Of a DNA stretch of 64,000 nt, positions 45,685-54,537 are shown piece by piece. Source of the stretch: Porphyrobacter sp. HT-58-2. Its GTDB lineage: Bacteria > Pseudomonadota > Alphaproteobacteria > Sphingomonadales > Sphingomonadaceae. The notes under the pieces were generated by a model. It did no database searches, was not told where the DNA came from, and saw only the letters and a program-made list of their open reading frames with translations. Numbering within the stretch: the stretch's first letter is position 1; every line of letters starts with the position of its first letter. The position numbers and the translations under genes are program-made. The DNA is taken from assembly GCF_002952215.1 (NCBI RefSeq), contig NZ_CP022600.1:1612001-1676000 (forward strand). Reading direction: 5' to 3'.

Positions 45685-46089
45685 TCAGAGGATGGGGATG
45701 GCTTCGATGATCACGAAGGCCTGCGCCCATGGGTGATCGTCGGTGAGTGTCAGATGAATGCGCGCCTCATGGCCTTTCGGTGTCATTTCTTCAAGCCGCA
45801 AAGCCGCGCCGCCGGTCAGCGCCAGCGTTGGCGCGCCTGAAGCGGCGTTGACCACGCCGATATCCTTCATGAACACCCCGCGCTTGAACCCGGTGCCGAC
45901 CGCCTTGGAGAAGGCCTCCTTGGCGGCGAAGCGTTTGGCGTAGGTGCCGGCGATGGTGAAGGGGCGGCGGCGGGCCTTGGCGATCTCGATCTCGGTGAAG
46001 ACGCGGCTCTCGAAACGCTCGCCATAGCGTGCGAGCGAATTGGCGATCCGTTCGATATTGCAGAGGTCGGAGCCCATGCCGATGATCAC
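45685..46089 (-). CDS. acpS: Holo-[acyl-carrier-protein] synthase
   Basis: AcpS transfers 4'-phosphopantetheine from CoA to acyl carrier protein. The 134-residue protein has the magnesium-binding [12 protein letters not shown] (Asp8) and the second motif [16 protein letters not shown] (Glu), both intact. The start is GTG at 46089, with AAAGG 7 bases before it. It lies between pdxJ and lepB, a common alphaproteobacterial arrangement. Confidence 0.96.
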   Translation of the reverse strand: MIIGMGSDLCNIERIANSLARYGERFESRVFTEIEIAKARRRPFTIAGTYAKRFAAKEAFSKAVGTGFKRGVFMKDIGVVNAASGAPTLALTGGAALRLEEMTPKGHEARIHLTLTDDHPWAQAFVIIEAIPIL

Positions 46090-46243
46090 AACAAGCCTTT
46101 CGTTTGCGTGCTGGAACGGTCGCGCAGCGACCGCAAGGCCGACTGGCCGCCCGCAGCGGAAGCGAAGCTGAACCGCCGCAGGCGGGACACCCGGCCTTCA
46201 GGCCGCGTGAGCGAGGATATCGCTCGCCGGAGGGCGAGCGTAA
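46090..46243 (-). repeat. Gap with a string of GC-rich hairpins
   Basis: This 154-base gap between the small membrane protein gene and acpS holds several consecutive short palindromes. Among them are CGCTCGCCctccGGCGAGCG type (46222-46241), GGCCTtcaGGCC, CCGCCgcaGGCGG, and GGTCGCgcaGCGACC near 46117-46131. No T run follows. It looks like an interspersed palindromic element or an RNA processing region within the operon. A minus-strand frame stays open across it but has no coding character. Confidence 0.5.
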
Positions 46244-46528
46244 TCAAGAAAACGCCCTGATCATCACCGCCACCAGCAGGCCGATGGCGACCACGTGGAG
46301 CATCACCTGCGCCTTGAACAGCGGGTGGGCGAAATCGCCCTTGGCCACCCTGCTTGCGCCGACGAAGCCGACAATCATCAGTGCCACCCAGCCGACGGCG
46401 AAGACCTGCATCACCCCGGTGTTGAGTGCAAAGCCAAGAAAACCGACGGCCAGCAGGAACAGCCCCGCCGCGGCGAAGGCCCAGCGTTTCTGCTCCGGGG
46501 TGAGGGGAGGGAGGTCGGGCTCGGCCAT
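46244..46528 (-). CDS. Small membrane protein, three helices
   Basis: The 94-residue protein has a short soluble N-terminus (MAEPDLPPLTPEQKRW) and three hydrophobic segments (about 17-35, 39-58 and 73-92). The family is not recognised. It starts 2 bases after the pdxJ stop, so it is co-translated with pdxJ, and it is followed by the hairpin-rich gap and acpS. Position suggests a housekeeping membrane role, but nothing more specific is visible. Confidence 0.8.
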   Translation of the reverse strand: MAEPDLPPLTPEQKRWAFAAAGLFLLAVGFLGFALNTGVMQVFAVGWVALMIVGFVGASRVAKGDFAHPLFKAQVMLHVVAIGLLVAVMIRAFS

Positions 46529-46530
46529 GC

Positions 46531-47283
46531 CTATCGCGCCGCATCCATCAATTCGCGCATCCGGCGGATCGCGCCTTCAAGCCCGACGAACACCGCCTCG
46601 CCGATCAGGTAGTGGCCGATGTTGAGTTCCGCGATCTGGGGTATGGCGGCGATCGGCTGGACGTTCTCGAAGGTGAGGCCGTGGCCTGCATGCGGCTCGA
46701 TCCCGTTCTTGGCGGCCAGCGCAGCCATGTCGGTGATGCGGCGCAATTCGCGCGTCACCCGCTCGCCATCGCCATCGAGGAAGGCGTGGGCATATTCGCC
46801 GGTGTGAAATTCCACCACCGGCGCGCCGAGGCGCAGGGCAGCGTCCAATTGCCGCTCGTCGGCCTCAATGAACAACGAGACCCGGATGCCTGCCGCGCGC
46901 AGTTCCTCGCAGATGGGGACGAGGGTGTTGTGCATCCCCGCTGCATCCAGCCCGCCTTCGGTGGTGCGCTCCTCGCGCTTTTCGGGGACGATGCAAGCGG
47001 CGTGGGGCTTGTGACGCAAGGCGATGGACAGCATCTCGGGCGTGGCGGCCATTTCGAGGTTGAGCGGCAGATCGGTCGCCGCCTGAATCCGCGCCAGATC
47101 CTCGTCGCGGATATGGCGGCGGTCTTCGCGCAGGTGCGCCGTGATGCCGTCGCCGCCCACAGCCGCGACGATTTCTGCCGCGCGCACCGGGTCGGGATGA
47201 TCCCCGCCGCGCGCATTGCGGATCGTGGCGACGTGATCGATGTTCACGCCAAGACGAAGGTGATGGGAGTTGGTCAGGGTCAT
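46531..47283 (-). CDS. pdxJ: Pyridoxine 5'-phosphate synthase
   Basis: PdxJ condenses 1-deoxyxylulose 5-phosphate with 3-amino-2-oxopropyl phosphate to make vitamin B6. The 250-residue TIM-barrel protein has the N-terminal RLGVNIDHVATIRNARGG, HLREDRRHI, NLEMAATPEM, VSLFIEADE and the C-terminal NIGHYLIGEAVF. Its ATG overlaps the pyrE stop (ATGA). Confidence 0.97.
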   Translation of the reverse strand: MTLTNSHHLRLGVNIDHVATIRNARGGDHPDPVRAAEIVAAVGGDGITAHLREDRRHIRDEDLARIQAATDLPLNLEMAATPEMLSIALRHKPHAACIVPEKREERTTEGGLDAAGMHNTLVPICEELRAAGIRVSLFIEADERQLDAALRLGAPVVEFHTGEYAHAFLDGDGERVTRELRRITDMAALAAKNGIEPHAGHGLTFENVQPIAAIPQIAELNIGHYLIGEAVFVGLEGAIRRMRELMDAAR

Positions 47284-47861
47284 TCCTTCCGGCTGCCGGG
47301 CTTTGTCACTTCTACGGCAGCCAGTGCGGCCGGGATGTTGTTTTCGTCATAGGTCGGAAAATCAATGGCGAGCAGCGGGTAGAACGGCACGCCGAGATCG
47401 ACCGAACCGCAAGACCGGTCGATGATCGCGCATTCGGCGATCACCTCGGCGCCCTCGCGTGCGACCGCGGCGATGGCTTCGCGGCTGGACAGCCCGGTGG
47501 TCACGACATCCTCGACCATCAGCACCTTCGCACCGGGGGTGAGGGCAAATCCGCGGCGCAAGTGGAAGGTGCCTTCGGGCCGTTCGAGGAACAGTGCGTC
47601 CTTGCCCAGCGCCCGGCCGACTTCATGGCCGATGATGATCCCGCCCATCGCCGGGGAGACAACGACATCGACCTTTGCAAGCACGTCGGAAGGGATCCCG
47701 GCGACCACCGCTTCGGCAAGACGGGCGGCCCTTGCGGGGTTCATCAGCACGCGGGCGCATTGCAGATAATGTCCGCTGTGTCGGCCCGAGGAGAGCTTGA
47801 AATGGCCTTCAAGCAGCGCGCCCGAGCTGCGGAACTCCGCCAGAACTTCCTCTTGCGTCAC
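47280..47861 (-). CDS. pyrE: Orotate phosphoribosyltransferase
   Basis: PyrE makes orotidine 5'-phosphate from orotate and PRPP. The 193-residue type I PRTase has SGRHSGHYLQCARV, VVSPAMGGIIIGHEV and the PRPP loop VLMVEDVVTTGLS. The start is GTG at 47861 with AAGGAG 7 bases upstream. It is the first gene of pyrE-pdxJ-small protein-acpS-lepB and divergent from coxB; the 249-base gap should hold both promoters but shows no clear element. Confidence 0.96.
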   Translation of the reverse strand: MTQEEVLAEFRSSGALLEGHFKLSSGRHSGHYLQCARVLMNPARAARLAEAVVAGIPSDVLAKVDVVVSPAMGGIIIGHEVGRALGKDALFLERPEGTFHLRRGFALTPGAKVLMVEDVVTTGLSSREAIAAVAREGAEVIAECAIIDRSCGSVDLGVPFYPLLAIDFPTYDENNIPAALAAVEVTKPGSRKE

Positions 47862-48110
47862 GAACCAACTCCTTAGAAACTATAAGGGAAACTGCCGGAT
47901 TGCGCAGGCTACATGGCGCCTTGCATAATTTTCTCCCTAGAAGCGCTTGAGGCCCTCGGCAAGCGGGGCTAAGGGCGGTGACTGAAGCTGGCCCCAGGGC
48001 TGGCTAAACGCTGTCTGCTGCATGATCTCAGGGGGGATCGTTCGTGGCGGGCGGTATGGGATCAGATTCGAACCACTTGGACACATATGTTGGGTCAGAG
48101 GCACACCCGT

Positions 48111-49115
48111 ATGAAAAAGGCTATTCTGGCGGCGCTTGCTGCCGCGCTCGCGGCGTTCGCGCCGGCGGGCCTTGCGGCGCAGGATGCTGCCGCCGTTCCC
48201 GCTCCCGTCGCTGTTGAAGCGCCTGCGGCTGACGCTGCTGCTGCGGCCCCGGCCGAAGCGACCAGCGCCTACACCCCGATGGCCCCGACCAAGGGCAAGG
48301 GCATGCCGACCGACCCGCGCACCGGCGAACCGGGCGCGATGGCCAAGAGCCTGACCTTCCAGGACCAGTATTCGGACAATGGCGATTATGCCTTGTGGAT
48401 GCATGATGTGATCCTGCTTCCGGTGATCACCGTCATCAGCCTGTTCGTGCTCGGCCTGCTGCTTTATGTGGTGGTACGTTTCAACCGCCGCGCCAACCCG
48501 GTTGCATCGAAGACGACCCACAACACCATGATCGAAGTGGTGTGGACGATCGTGCCGGTGATCATCCTGGTGGTGATCGCGGTGCCGTCCATCACTCTGC
48601 TGGCGCGCCAGTACGAAACCCCGCCTGCCGATGCGGTCACCATCAAGGCGACCGGCTATCAGTGGTACTGGGGCTACACCTATCCCGACCATGGCGAGAT
48701 CGAGATCATTTCGAACATGCTCGATGAAGCCGAGGCCGTGCGTCGCGGTGAGCCGGGCCAGCTGGCGGTCGATAACCGGATGGTTGTGCCGGCCGGCGTT
48801 CCGCTGCGCATCCAGACCACCGCGACCGACGTGATCCACGCCTTTGCCGTGCCGTCGTTGTGGTTCAAGATGGACGCGGTGCCGGGCCGTCTCAACGAAA
48901 AGCTCCTGACCATCCGCGAGCCGGGCGTCTATTACGGCCAGTGCTCGGAACTTTGCGGTGCGCGTCACGCCTATATGCCGATCGCGATCGAGGCGCTCCC
49001 GCCCGAGGAATTCGCGGCATGGGTTGCAGCGCAGGGCGGCACGATGCCGGGCGCTGAAGAGGCACCGGCCGCCGAAGCCGCGCCCGAGCAGGTCGCTGCG
49101 CTGACCGCCCGTTGA
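48111..49115 (+). CDS. coxB: Cytochrome c oxidase subunit II
   Basis: The 334-residue subunit has a signal peptide (KKAILAALAAALAAFAP), an Ala/Pro-rich spacer, two membrane helices (about 100-125 and 140-165) and a CuA domain. CuA ligands are the His of DVIHAF, CSELCG and the His of ARHAYM. Aromatic YQWYWGYTYP provides the electron entry site from cytochrome c. An Ala/Glu tail ends the protein. I prefer ATG 48111, at the signal peptide, over 48087. It is the first gene of the aa3 oxidase operon. Confidence 0.96.
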   Translation: MKKAILAALAAALAAFAPAGLAAQDAAAVPAPVAVEAPAADAAAAAPAEATSAYTPMAPTKGKGMPTDPRTGEPGAMAKSLTFQDQYSDNGDYALWMHDVILLPVITVISLFVLGLLLYVVVRFNRRANPVASKTTHNTMIEVVWTIVPVIILVVIAVPSITLLARQYETPPADAVTIKATGYQWYWGYTYPDHGEIEIISNMLDEAEAVRRGEPGQLAVDNRMVVPAGVPLRIQTTATDVIHAFAVPSLWFKMDAVPGRLNEKLLTIREPGVYYGQCSELCGARHAYMPIAIEALPPEEFAAWVAAQGGTMPGAEEAPAAEAAPEQVAALTAR

Positions 49116-49151
49116 GACAGACAAACGAATACAAGCTGAGAGTATCAGACC

Positions 49152-50864
49152 ATGGCAACCACCGCTGAAGGCTTCGACGTCCACCACGATCATTCCCACG
49201 ACGGGCATGATCACGCGGATCCCAAGCCGGGCTTTTTCGCCCGCTGGTTCATGTCGACCAACCACAAGGACATCGGCACGATGTACCTGATCTTCGCGAT
49301 CATCGCGGGGATCATCGGTGGTGCCATTTCGGGCATCATGCGTGTCGAGCTGGCCGAGCCGGGTATCCAGTACCTGCAGTGGTGGGCCCAGTTCATGGGC
49401 GGCGGCAATGATCTGAACACCGCGCTGCACATGTGGAACGTGTTCATCACCGCCCACGGCCTCATCATGGTGTTCTTCATGGTCATGCCGGCCATGATCG
49501 GCGGCTTCGGCAACTGGTTCGTGCCGCTGATGATCGGCGCGCCGGACATGGCTTTCCCGCGCATGAACAATGTCAGCTTCTGGCTGACCGTGGCGGGCTT
49601 CTTCAGCCTGCTGTTCTCGCTGTTCGTTCCCGGCGGTTCCGGCCCCGGTGCGGGTACCGGCTGGACGGTCTATGCGCCGCTTTCCACCAGCGGTTCGGTC
49701 GGCCCGGCGGTCGACTTCGCGATCTTCTCGCTGCACCTGTCGGGCGCCGGTTCGATCCTGGGTGCGACCAACTTCATCACCACCATCTTCAACATGCGTG
49801 CGCCGGGGATGACCCTGCACAAAATGCCGCTGTTCGTGTGGTCGGTGCTGGTTACCGCATTCCTTCTTCTGCTGGCGCTTCCCGTCCTGGCAGCTGCCAT
49901 TACCATGCTGCTGACCGACCGCAATTTCGGCACGACCTTCTTCGATCCGGCGGGCGGCGGTGATCCGGTGCTCTACCAGCACCTGTTCTGGTTCTTCGGC
50001 CACCCCGAAGTCTACATCATGATCCTGCCGGGCTTTGGCATGATCAGCCAGATCGTGGCGACCTTCAGCCGCAAGCCGGTGTTCGGTTACCTCGGCATGG
50101 CCTATGCGATGGTCGCGATCGGCGTGGTCGGCTTCATCGTCTGGGCGCACCACATGTACACCGTGGGCCTCGACGTGAACACGAAGATGTACTTTACGGC
50201 GGCGACCATGGTGATCGCGGTGCCGACCGGCGTGAAGATCTTCAGCTGGATCGCGACGATGTGGGGCGGCAGCCTCCAGTTCAAGTCGCCGATGGTCTGG
50301 TCGCTGGGCTTCATCTTCCTGTTCACCGTCGGCGGCGTGACCGGCGTGGTGCTCGCCAATGGCGGGATCGACGACAACCTGCACGACACCTACTACGTGG
50401 TCGCTCACTTCCACTACGTGCTGTCGATGGGCGCGGTGTTCTCGATGTTCGCGGGCTTCTACTACTGGTTCCCGAAGATGAGCGGACGGATGCACAGCGA
50501 GCTGCTGTCGCACGTCCACTTCTGGACCTTCTTCATCGGCGTGAACGTGATCTTCTTCCCGCAGCACTTCCTGGGGATGCAGGGGATGCCGCGCCGTTAC
50601 CCCGACTATCCGGAAGCCTACACCTACTGGCACGAGATCAGCACCTTCGGGTACTACATCATGGCCGGTTCGATGGTGTTCTTCTTCGTCAACATCCTCT
50701 ACGCGCTGGTTGCCGGCAAGAAGGCCGAAGCCAACCCGTGGGGCGAAGGTGCGACGACGCTCGAATGGACCCTGCCGAGCCCGCCGCCCTACCACCAGTT
50801 CGAAACGCTGCCGGTCATCACCGACAGCATGGACTACCACGATCACCGTCCGGCGACGGCCTGA
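49152..50864 (+). CDS. coxA: Cytochrome c oxidase subunit I
   Basis: The 570-residue subunit carries heme a, heme a3 and CuB in twelve helices. Ligands are visible: the heme a His in [12 protein letters not shown], CuB His in [15 protein letters not shown] (cross-linked Tyr) and AHHMYTVG, and the heme pair in [14 protein letters not shown]. The glutamate of GHPEVY indicates the A1 class with a D-pathway. An extra His-rich N-terminus ([11 protein letters not shown]) precedes helix 1. It follows coxB by 36 bases. Confidence 0.97.
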   Translation: MATTAEGFDVHHDHSHDGHDHADPKPGFFARWFMSTNHKDIGTMYLIFAIIAGIIGGAISGIMRVELAEPGIQYLQWWAQFMGGGNDLNTALHMWNVFITAHGLIMVFFMVMPAMIGGFGNWFVPLMIGAPDMAFPRMNNVSFWLTVAGFFSLLFSLFVPGGSGPGAGTGWTVYAPLSTSGSVGPAVDFAIFSLHLSGAGSILGATNFITTIFNMRAPGMTLHKMPLFVWSVLVTAFLLLLALPVLAAAITMLLTDRNFGTTFFDPAGGGDPVLYQHLFWFFGHPEVYIMILPGFGMISQIVATFSRKPVFGYLGMAYAMVAIGVVGFIVWAHHMYTVGLDVNTKMYFTAATMVIAVPTGVKIFSWIATMWGGSLQFKSPMVWSLGFIFLFTVGGVTGVVLANGGIDDNLHDTYYVVAHFHYVLSMGAVFSMFAGFYYWFPKMSGRMHSELLSHVHFWTFFIGVNVIFFPQHFLGMQGMPRRYPDYPEAYTYWHEISTFGYYIMAGSMVFFFVNILYALVAGKKAEANPWGEGATTLEWTLPSPPPYHQFETLPVITDSMDYHDHRPATA

Positions 50865-50897
50865 TCGGCTCCCTGACCGGAGCATGAGCAAAAGGGG

Positions 50898-50923
50898 GGA
50901 GCGCGGCTGACAGTCCGCGCTCC
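50898..50923 (+). terminator. Hairpin between coxA and ctaB
   Basis: GGAGCGCGG (50898-50906) pairs perfectly with CCGCGCTCC (50915-50923) over an 8-base loop, 33 bases after coxA. Only TTG follows, not a T run. It probably stabilises the coxBA mRNA or causes partial termination before the assembly genes. Confidence 0.55.
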
Positions 50924-50946
50924 TTGCCCATCAAGCAGACGAGGCC

Positions 50947-51876
50947 ATGGCAAGCACCGCACCACAGACCACAGCGCAGACCCTGCCGACGGAATGGCGT
51001 GATTTCTTCGCGCTGACCAAGCCGCGGGTGATGACGCTCGTGATCTTCACCGCGATCTGCGGTGTGCTGGCAGCGCCCGGTTCGATCCACCCGGTGATCG
51101 CCTTCACCGCGATCCTTGCCATTGCGATGGGCGCGGGCGGTTCGGCGGTTCTCAACATGTGGTGGGAAGCCGACATCGACGCCGGCATGAAGCGCACCAT
51201 GAACCGCCCGCTCCCGGGCGGCCGGATGCGACGCGAGGATGCGCGCGATTTCGGCATTTTCCTGTCGGCAGTATCGATCGTGCTGATGGGCCTGGCGGTC
51301 GGCTGGCTGGCTGCTTCCCTGCTGCTGGGCGCGATTATCTATTACGCGGTGATCTACACCATGTGGCTGAAGCCGCGCACCCCGCAGAACATCGTGATCG
51401 GCGGTGGTGCGGGCGCCTTTCCGCCGCTGATCGGCTGGGTCGCGGTGACGGGCGAGATCACCGCCATGCCGATCCTGCTGTTCGCGATCATCTTCTTCTG
51501 GACGCCGCCGCATTTCTGGGCGCTCGCTCTGTTCGTGCAGACCGATTACGCCAAGGTCGGCATTCCGATGCTGCCGGTGGTCGCGGGCGAAAAGGCCACG
51601 CGCCGGCAGATCATGCTCTACACCCTGCTGCTTGCGCCGATCACGGTTGCGCCCTGGTATATCGGCGGGACGAGCTGGATCTATGGCTCGGTCGCGGTGG
51701 TGCTGTCGGCGCTGTTCGTGCTGCTGGCCATGCCGGTCTTCACCCGGATGCGGGCCGAGACTGACGCGATGCTTCCCGAAAAGAAGCTGTTCAAGTTCTC
51801 GATCGTCTATCTCTTTGTCCTGTTCGCCGCACTCGTCGCGGACCGGGTCGCCTTCTATCAGGGGTGGATTGCATGA
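50947..51876 (+). CDS. ctaB: Protoheme IX farnesyltransferase
   Basis: CtaB makes heme O, the precursor of heme A, by adding farnesyl to heme B. The 309-residue UbiA-family protein has about nine helices, the first Asp-rich motif [19 protein letters not shown], and the second region [19 protein letters not shown]. It lies inside the oxidase operon. Its stop overlaps the start of the following small gene (ATGA). ctaA, for the next step, is not in the window. Confidence 0.96.
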   Translation: MASTAPQTTAQTLPTEWRDFFALTKPRVMTLVIFTAICGVLAAPGSIHPVIAFTAILAIAMGAGGSAVLNMWWEADIDAGMKRTMNRPLPGGRMRREDARDFGIFLSAVSIVLMGLAVGWLAASLLLGAIIYYAVIYTMWLKPRTPQNIVIGGGAGAFPPLIGWVAVTGEITAMPILLFAIIFFWTPPHFWALALFVQTDYAKVGIPMLPVVAGEKATRRQIMLYTLLLAPITVAPWYIGGTSWIYGSVAVVLSALFVLLAMPVFTRMRAETDAMLPEKKLFKFSIVYLFVLFAALVADRVAFYQGWIA

Positions 51877-52004
51877 CCCCTGAGGAAGAGCGTGAATTCA
51901 TTCGCCGCCGCAAGGCGCGCAACTGGGTCGTCGCAGGCACGCTGATCTTCTTCGTCGTGCTGTTCTACGCGATTACGATCGTGCGCATCGGAGATGCCGG
52001 CTGA
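51873..52004 (+). CDS. 43-residue single-helix membrane protein (CoxF-like)
   Basis: This short gene is clamped between ctaB (ATGA overlap) and ctaG (TGATG overlap), strong evidence that it is translated. The product has a charged N-terminus ([17 protein letters not shown]) and one membrane helix ([20 protein letters not shown]). Small proteins at this position in alphaproteobacterial oxidase operons are sometimes called CoxF. A role in oxidase assembly or stability is likely but inferred from position. Confidence 0.85.
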   Translation: MTPEEEREFIRRRKARNWVVAGTLIFFVVLFYAITIVRIGDAG

Positions 52005-52603
52005 TGGCGAGCGCTGCGCCCCTCACGGACGATACCGCCCGCCGCAATGCGCGCGTGGGGATGATGGCCTTTGCGGGCGCGTTGTTCATGCTCGGGCTCG
52101 GCTATGCGGCTGTGCCGCTGTACGAGATGTTCTGCCGCGTCACCGGGTTCGGCGGCACGACCATGACCGCGACCGAGAGCGATGCCGCCCGCGCTGCGGC
52201 CAATGCCACGGGCCAGACCATTTCGATCCGTTTCGACGCTTCGGCCGCAAGCGATATGCCGTGGACTTTCCGGCCTGCCCAGGCGACTGACACGATCACC
52301 ATCGGTGAGCGCGATATCGCCACCTACATCGCGCGCAACGAAAGCTCTGTGCCGGTGACCGGGATGGCGACCTTCAACGTCACGCCGGAACAGGCCGGCA
52401 AGTATTTCAACAAGGTCCAGTGCTTCTGCTTTACCGAGCAGACGCTGATGCCGGGGCAGGAAGTCACCATGCCGGTGCTGTACTTCGTCGACCCGGCGAT
52501 GCTTGACGATCCGAACATGACGGGTGTCGAACAGATCACCCTCAGCTATACTTTCCACCGCACGAAGACGCCGCAGCTTGCGGCTTCTGAGCGCACCAAT
52601 TGA
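52004..52603 (+). CDS. ctaG: Cytochrome c oxidase assembly protein CtaG/Cox11
   Basis: Cox11 delivers copper to the CuB site of subunit I. The 199-residue protein has one N-terminal membrane anchor (MMAFAGALFMLGLGYAAVPL), the YEMFCRVTGFGG motif and a beta domain with copper-binding CFCF in KVQCFCFTEQTL. The start overlaps the stop of the small membrane protein by one base. Confidence 0.96.
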   Translation: MASAAPLTDDTARRNARVGMMAFAGALFMLGLGYAAVPLYEMFCRVTGFGGTTMTATESDAARAAANATGQTISIRFDASAASDMPWTFRPAQATDTITIGERDIATYIARNESSVPVTGMATFNVTPEQAGKYFNKVQCFCFTEQTLMPGQEVTMPVLYFVDPAMLDDPNMTGVEQITLSYTFHRTKTPQLAASERTN

Positions 52604-52633
52604 TCCGCTAAACCCAGGGACGGGAACATCCAC

Positions 52634-53503
52634 ATGGCTGGCAAGGCAAACCACGATTACCATATCCTCGAACCCGATATCTGGCCGCTGGTCGGCTCGA
52701 TCTCGGCGCTCACCTTCACCAGTGGCATGGTGCTGAGCTGGCACCCGGCGCTGTTCGGCAATGCCGCCAGCTTCGTGATGTGGGCGGGCCTGGCGGGCCT
52801 GATCGCGACCTTCTTCATGTGGTTCAAGAACATCGTCGTCGAGGCCGAGCGCGGCGATCATACTCCGGTGGTGCAGCTGCACATGCGCTACGGCATGATC
52901 CTGTTCATCGCGTCCGAAGTGATGTTCTTCGTCGGCTGGTTCTGGAGCTTCTTCGACTTCGCGCTGTTCCCGACGGCGCTGACCTATGATGCGGCGGCGG
53001 GCACCACCACCAGCCTGTTCGGCGAAGCGGGTGCGATCGCCAACTTCATCCCGCAGGGCATGGAGGTGCTGAACCCCTTCCAGCTGCCGCTGCTCAACAC
53101 CATCATCCTGCTGTGTTCGGGCACCACAGTGACCTGGGCGCACCATTCGCTGATCCATGGTGATCGCACCGGCCTGAAGCAGGGCCTGTGGGCGACCATT
53201 GCGCTGGGCGTGCTGTTCAGCGGCATTCAGGCCTATGAATATGCGGTTGCGCCCTTCGGCTTTGGCGGCAACACCTACAGCTCGGCCTTCTACATGGCGA
53301 CCGGCTTCCACGGGTTCCACGTGCTGATCGGGACGATCTTCCTCGCCGTGTGCCTCTATCGCAGCTACCTTGGCCACTTCACCCCGCGCCAGCACTTCGG
53401 CTTCGAAGCGGCGGCGTGGTACTGGCACTTCGTAGATGTGGTGTGGCTGTTCCTGTTCGTTGCCATCTATGTGTGGGGCGGCTGGGGCGCTGAATACCAC
53501 TGA
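52634..53503 (+). CDS. coxC: Cytochrome c oxidase subunit III
   Basis: The 289-residue subunit has seven helices and contacts the D-pathway of subunit I. Recognisable stretches are HDYHILEPDIWPLVGS, HMRYGMILFIASEVMFFVGW with the conserved Glu, TGFHGFHVLIGT and the C-terminal WYWHFVDVVWLFLFVAIYVWG. Its stop overlaps the start of the DUF983 gene (TGATG). Confidence 0.96.
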   Translation: MAGKANHDYHILEPDIWPLVGSISALTFTSGMVLSWHPALFGNAASFVMWAGLAGLIATFFMWFKNIVVEAERGDHTPVVQLHMRYGMILFIASEVMFFVGWFWSFFDFALFPTALTYDAAAGTTTSLFGEAGAIANFIPQGMEVLNPFQLPLLNTIILLCSGTTVTWAHHSLIHGDRTGLKQGLWATIALGVLFSGIQAYEYAVAPFGFGGNTYSSAFYMATGFHGFHVLIGTIFLAVCLYRSYLGHFTPRQHFGFEAAAWYWHFVDVVWLFLFVAIYVWGGWGAEYH

Positions 53504-53877
53504 TGCTGCCGGACGAAAGTCCGAAGGAACAGAAGGGGCAGCCGGGATTGTTCTCGGCTGCCCTTTCCGGTTTGTGTCCCCGCTGCGGCGCCAAGACATT
53601 GTTCGCCGCGCCTGCCGGGCTGGCAGAGGAATGCAGCGCCTGCGGGCTGGACTTTCTGGCGCTGGAGCGTGGCGGTAGGTTCGTGGGCGTGGTGACGATG
53701 CTGCTCGCGCTGGTGCTGATAATGGCGGCGCTCGGCGTGGACGAATGGCTAAGGCCGCCACTGTGGGCGAGCTTCCTGTTCTGGGCGCCAGTCACGGTGG
53801 GCAGCGTGATCGGCGTGCTTCGGCTCTACAAGACCATGTGGGTCTATCACCAATACGAAGAGAGCCAGCAGCCATGA
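53503..53877 (+). CDS. DUF983 zinc-ribbon membrane protein
   Basis: The 124-residue protein has an N-terminal zinc ribbon (GLCPRCGAKTLF and EECSACGLDF, two CxxC pairs) and two hydrophobic helices (VVTMLLALVLIMAALG; FWAPVTVGSVIGVLRL). DUF983 proteins recur in cytochrome oxidase operons. The overlaps with coxC and surf1 support an oxidase-assembly role, which remains unproven. Confidence 0.9.
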   Translation: MLPDESPKEQKGQPGLFSAALSGLCPRCGAKTLFAAPAGLAEECSACGLDFLALERGGRFVGVVTMLLALVLIMAALGVDEWLRPPLWASFLFWAPVTVGSVIGVLRLYKTMWVYHQYEESQQP

Positions 53878-54524
53878 CCGCCCGCCACATTCCGGTAATC
53901 TCGGCCATCATCGTGATCGCGGCGGTGCTGACGATGATCGGCCTCGGCATCTGGCAACTCCAGCGCAAGCAGGAGAAAGAGGCGCTGATTGCGCTGTATT
54001 CTCGTTCGATTGGCAACAGCGCTGTTATCGATAAGTGGGGTAGCGATCCGTTCACTGCGGACCCGTCGTTCGCATATCGCCGGGTCGCAGGCGATTGTGT
54101 GCCGATTGGTGAACCACAGCTTGTCTCCGGTCGAAGCGCGTCGGGCCAACCCGGTCTCGTCGCGGCAGTGCCTTGCCGCATTTTTTCGGGCTTCGATCTT
54201 GCCGGAAGCTATGTTCTGGTTCTCGGCTGGACTGACAGCGTTGAAAAGATGAAGTGGGATGGCGGCAAGTTCACCGGGACGCTCGTGCCGACCATCAAGA
54301 TGAATGTCATCCAGCCAGACGAAAGCGACAAAGGGTATGATCGCTTCGTCCACGCTGAATATCATATCGTTGCCGACCCGCCGGTCGCCGGATTGCAACC
54401 GATGGCCAAGCCCGATCCGGGCGATCTGCCCAACAACCATCTCGCCTATGCCGGGCAGTGGTTCTTCTTCGCGCTGACGGCGCTGGTCATCTACGTGCTG
54501 GCATTAAAGCGCCGTCGCCGCTAG
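53874..54524 (+). CDS. surf1: SURF1 family oxidase assembly protein
   Basis: SURF1 binds heme A and helps insert it into subunit I. The 216-residue protein has the two-helix hairpin topology. The N-terminal helix ends in GIWQLQRKQEKEALI, a periplasmic beta domain follows, and the C-terminal helix is NNHLAYAGQWFFFALTALV. The central part is slightly less G+C-rich than its neighbours. It overlaps the DUF983 gene by 4 bases and ends 13 bases before thrC. Confidence 0.93.
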   Translation: MTARHIPVISAIIVIAAVLTMIGLGIWQLQRKQEKEALIALYSRSIGNSAVIDKWGSDPFTADPSFAYRRVAGDCVPIGEPQLVSGRSASGQPGLVAAVPCRIFSGFDLAGSYVLVLGWTDSVEKMKWDGGKFTGTLVPTIKMNVIQPDESDKGYDRFVHAEYHIVADPPVAGLQPMAKPDPGDLPNNHLAYAGQWFFFALTALVIYVLALKRRRR

Positions 54525-54537
54525 GCGCTGTTCGCAT

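Noticed and set aside
46086..46544. A minus-strand frame of 152 residues through the hairpin region
   Set aside because: It overlaps the small membrane protein in another frame, and the part over the hairpins is only the translation of palindromes.
47937..50891. A 984-residue open frame on the minus strand
   Set aside because: It lies fully antisense to coxB and coxA, which have intact catalytic motifs. It is His/Asp/Arg-rich low-complexity sequence, as expected from a G+C-rich shadow frame.
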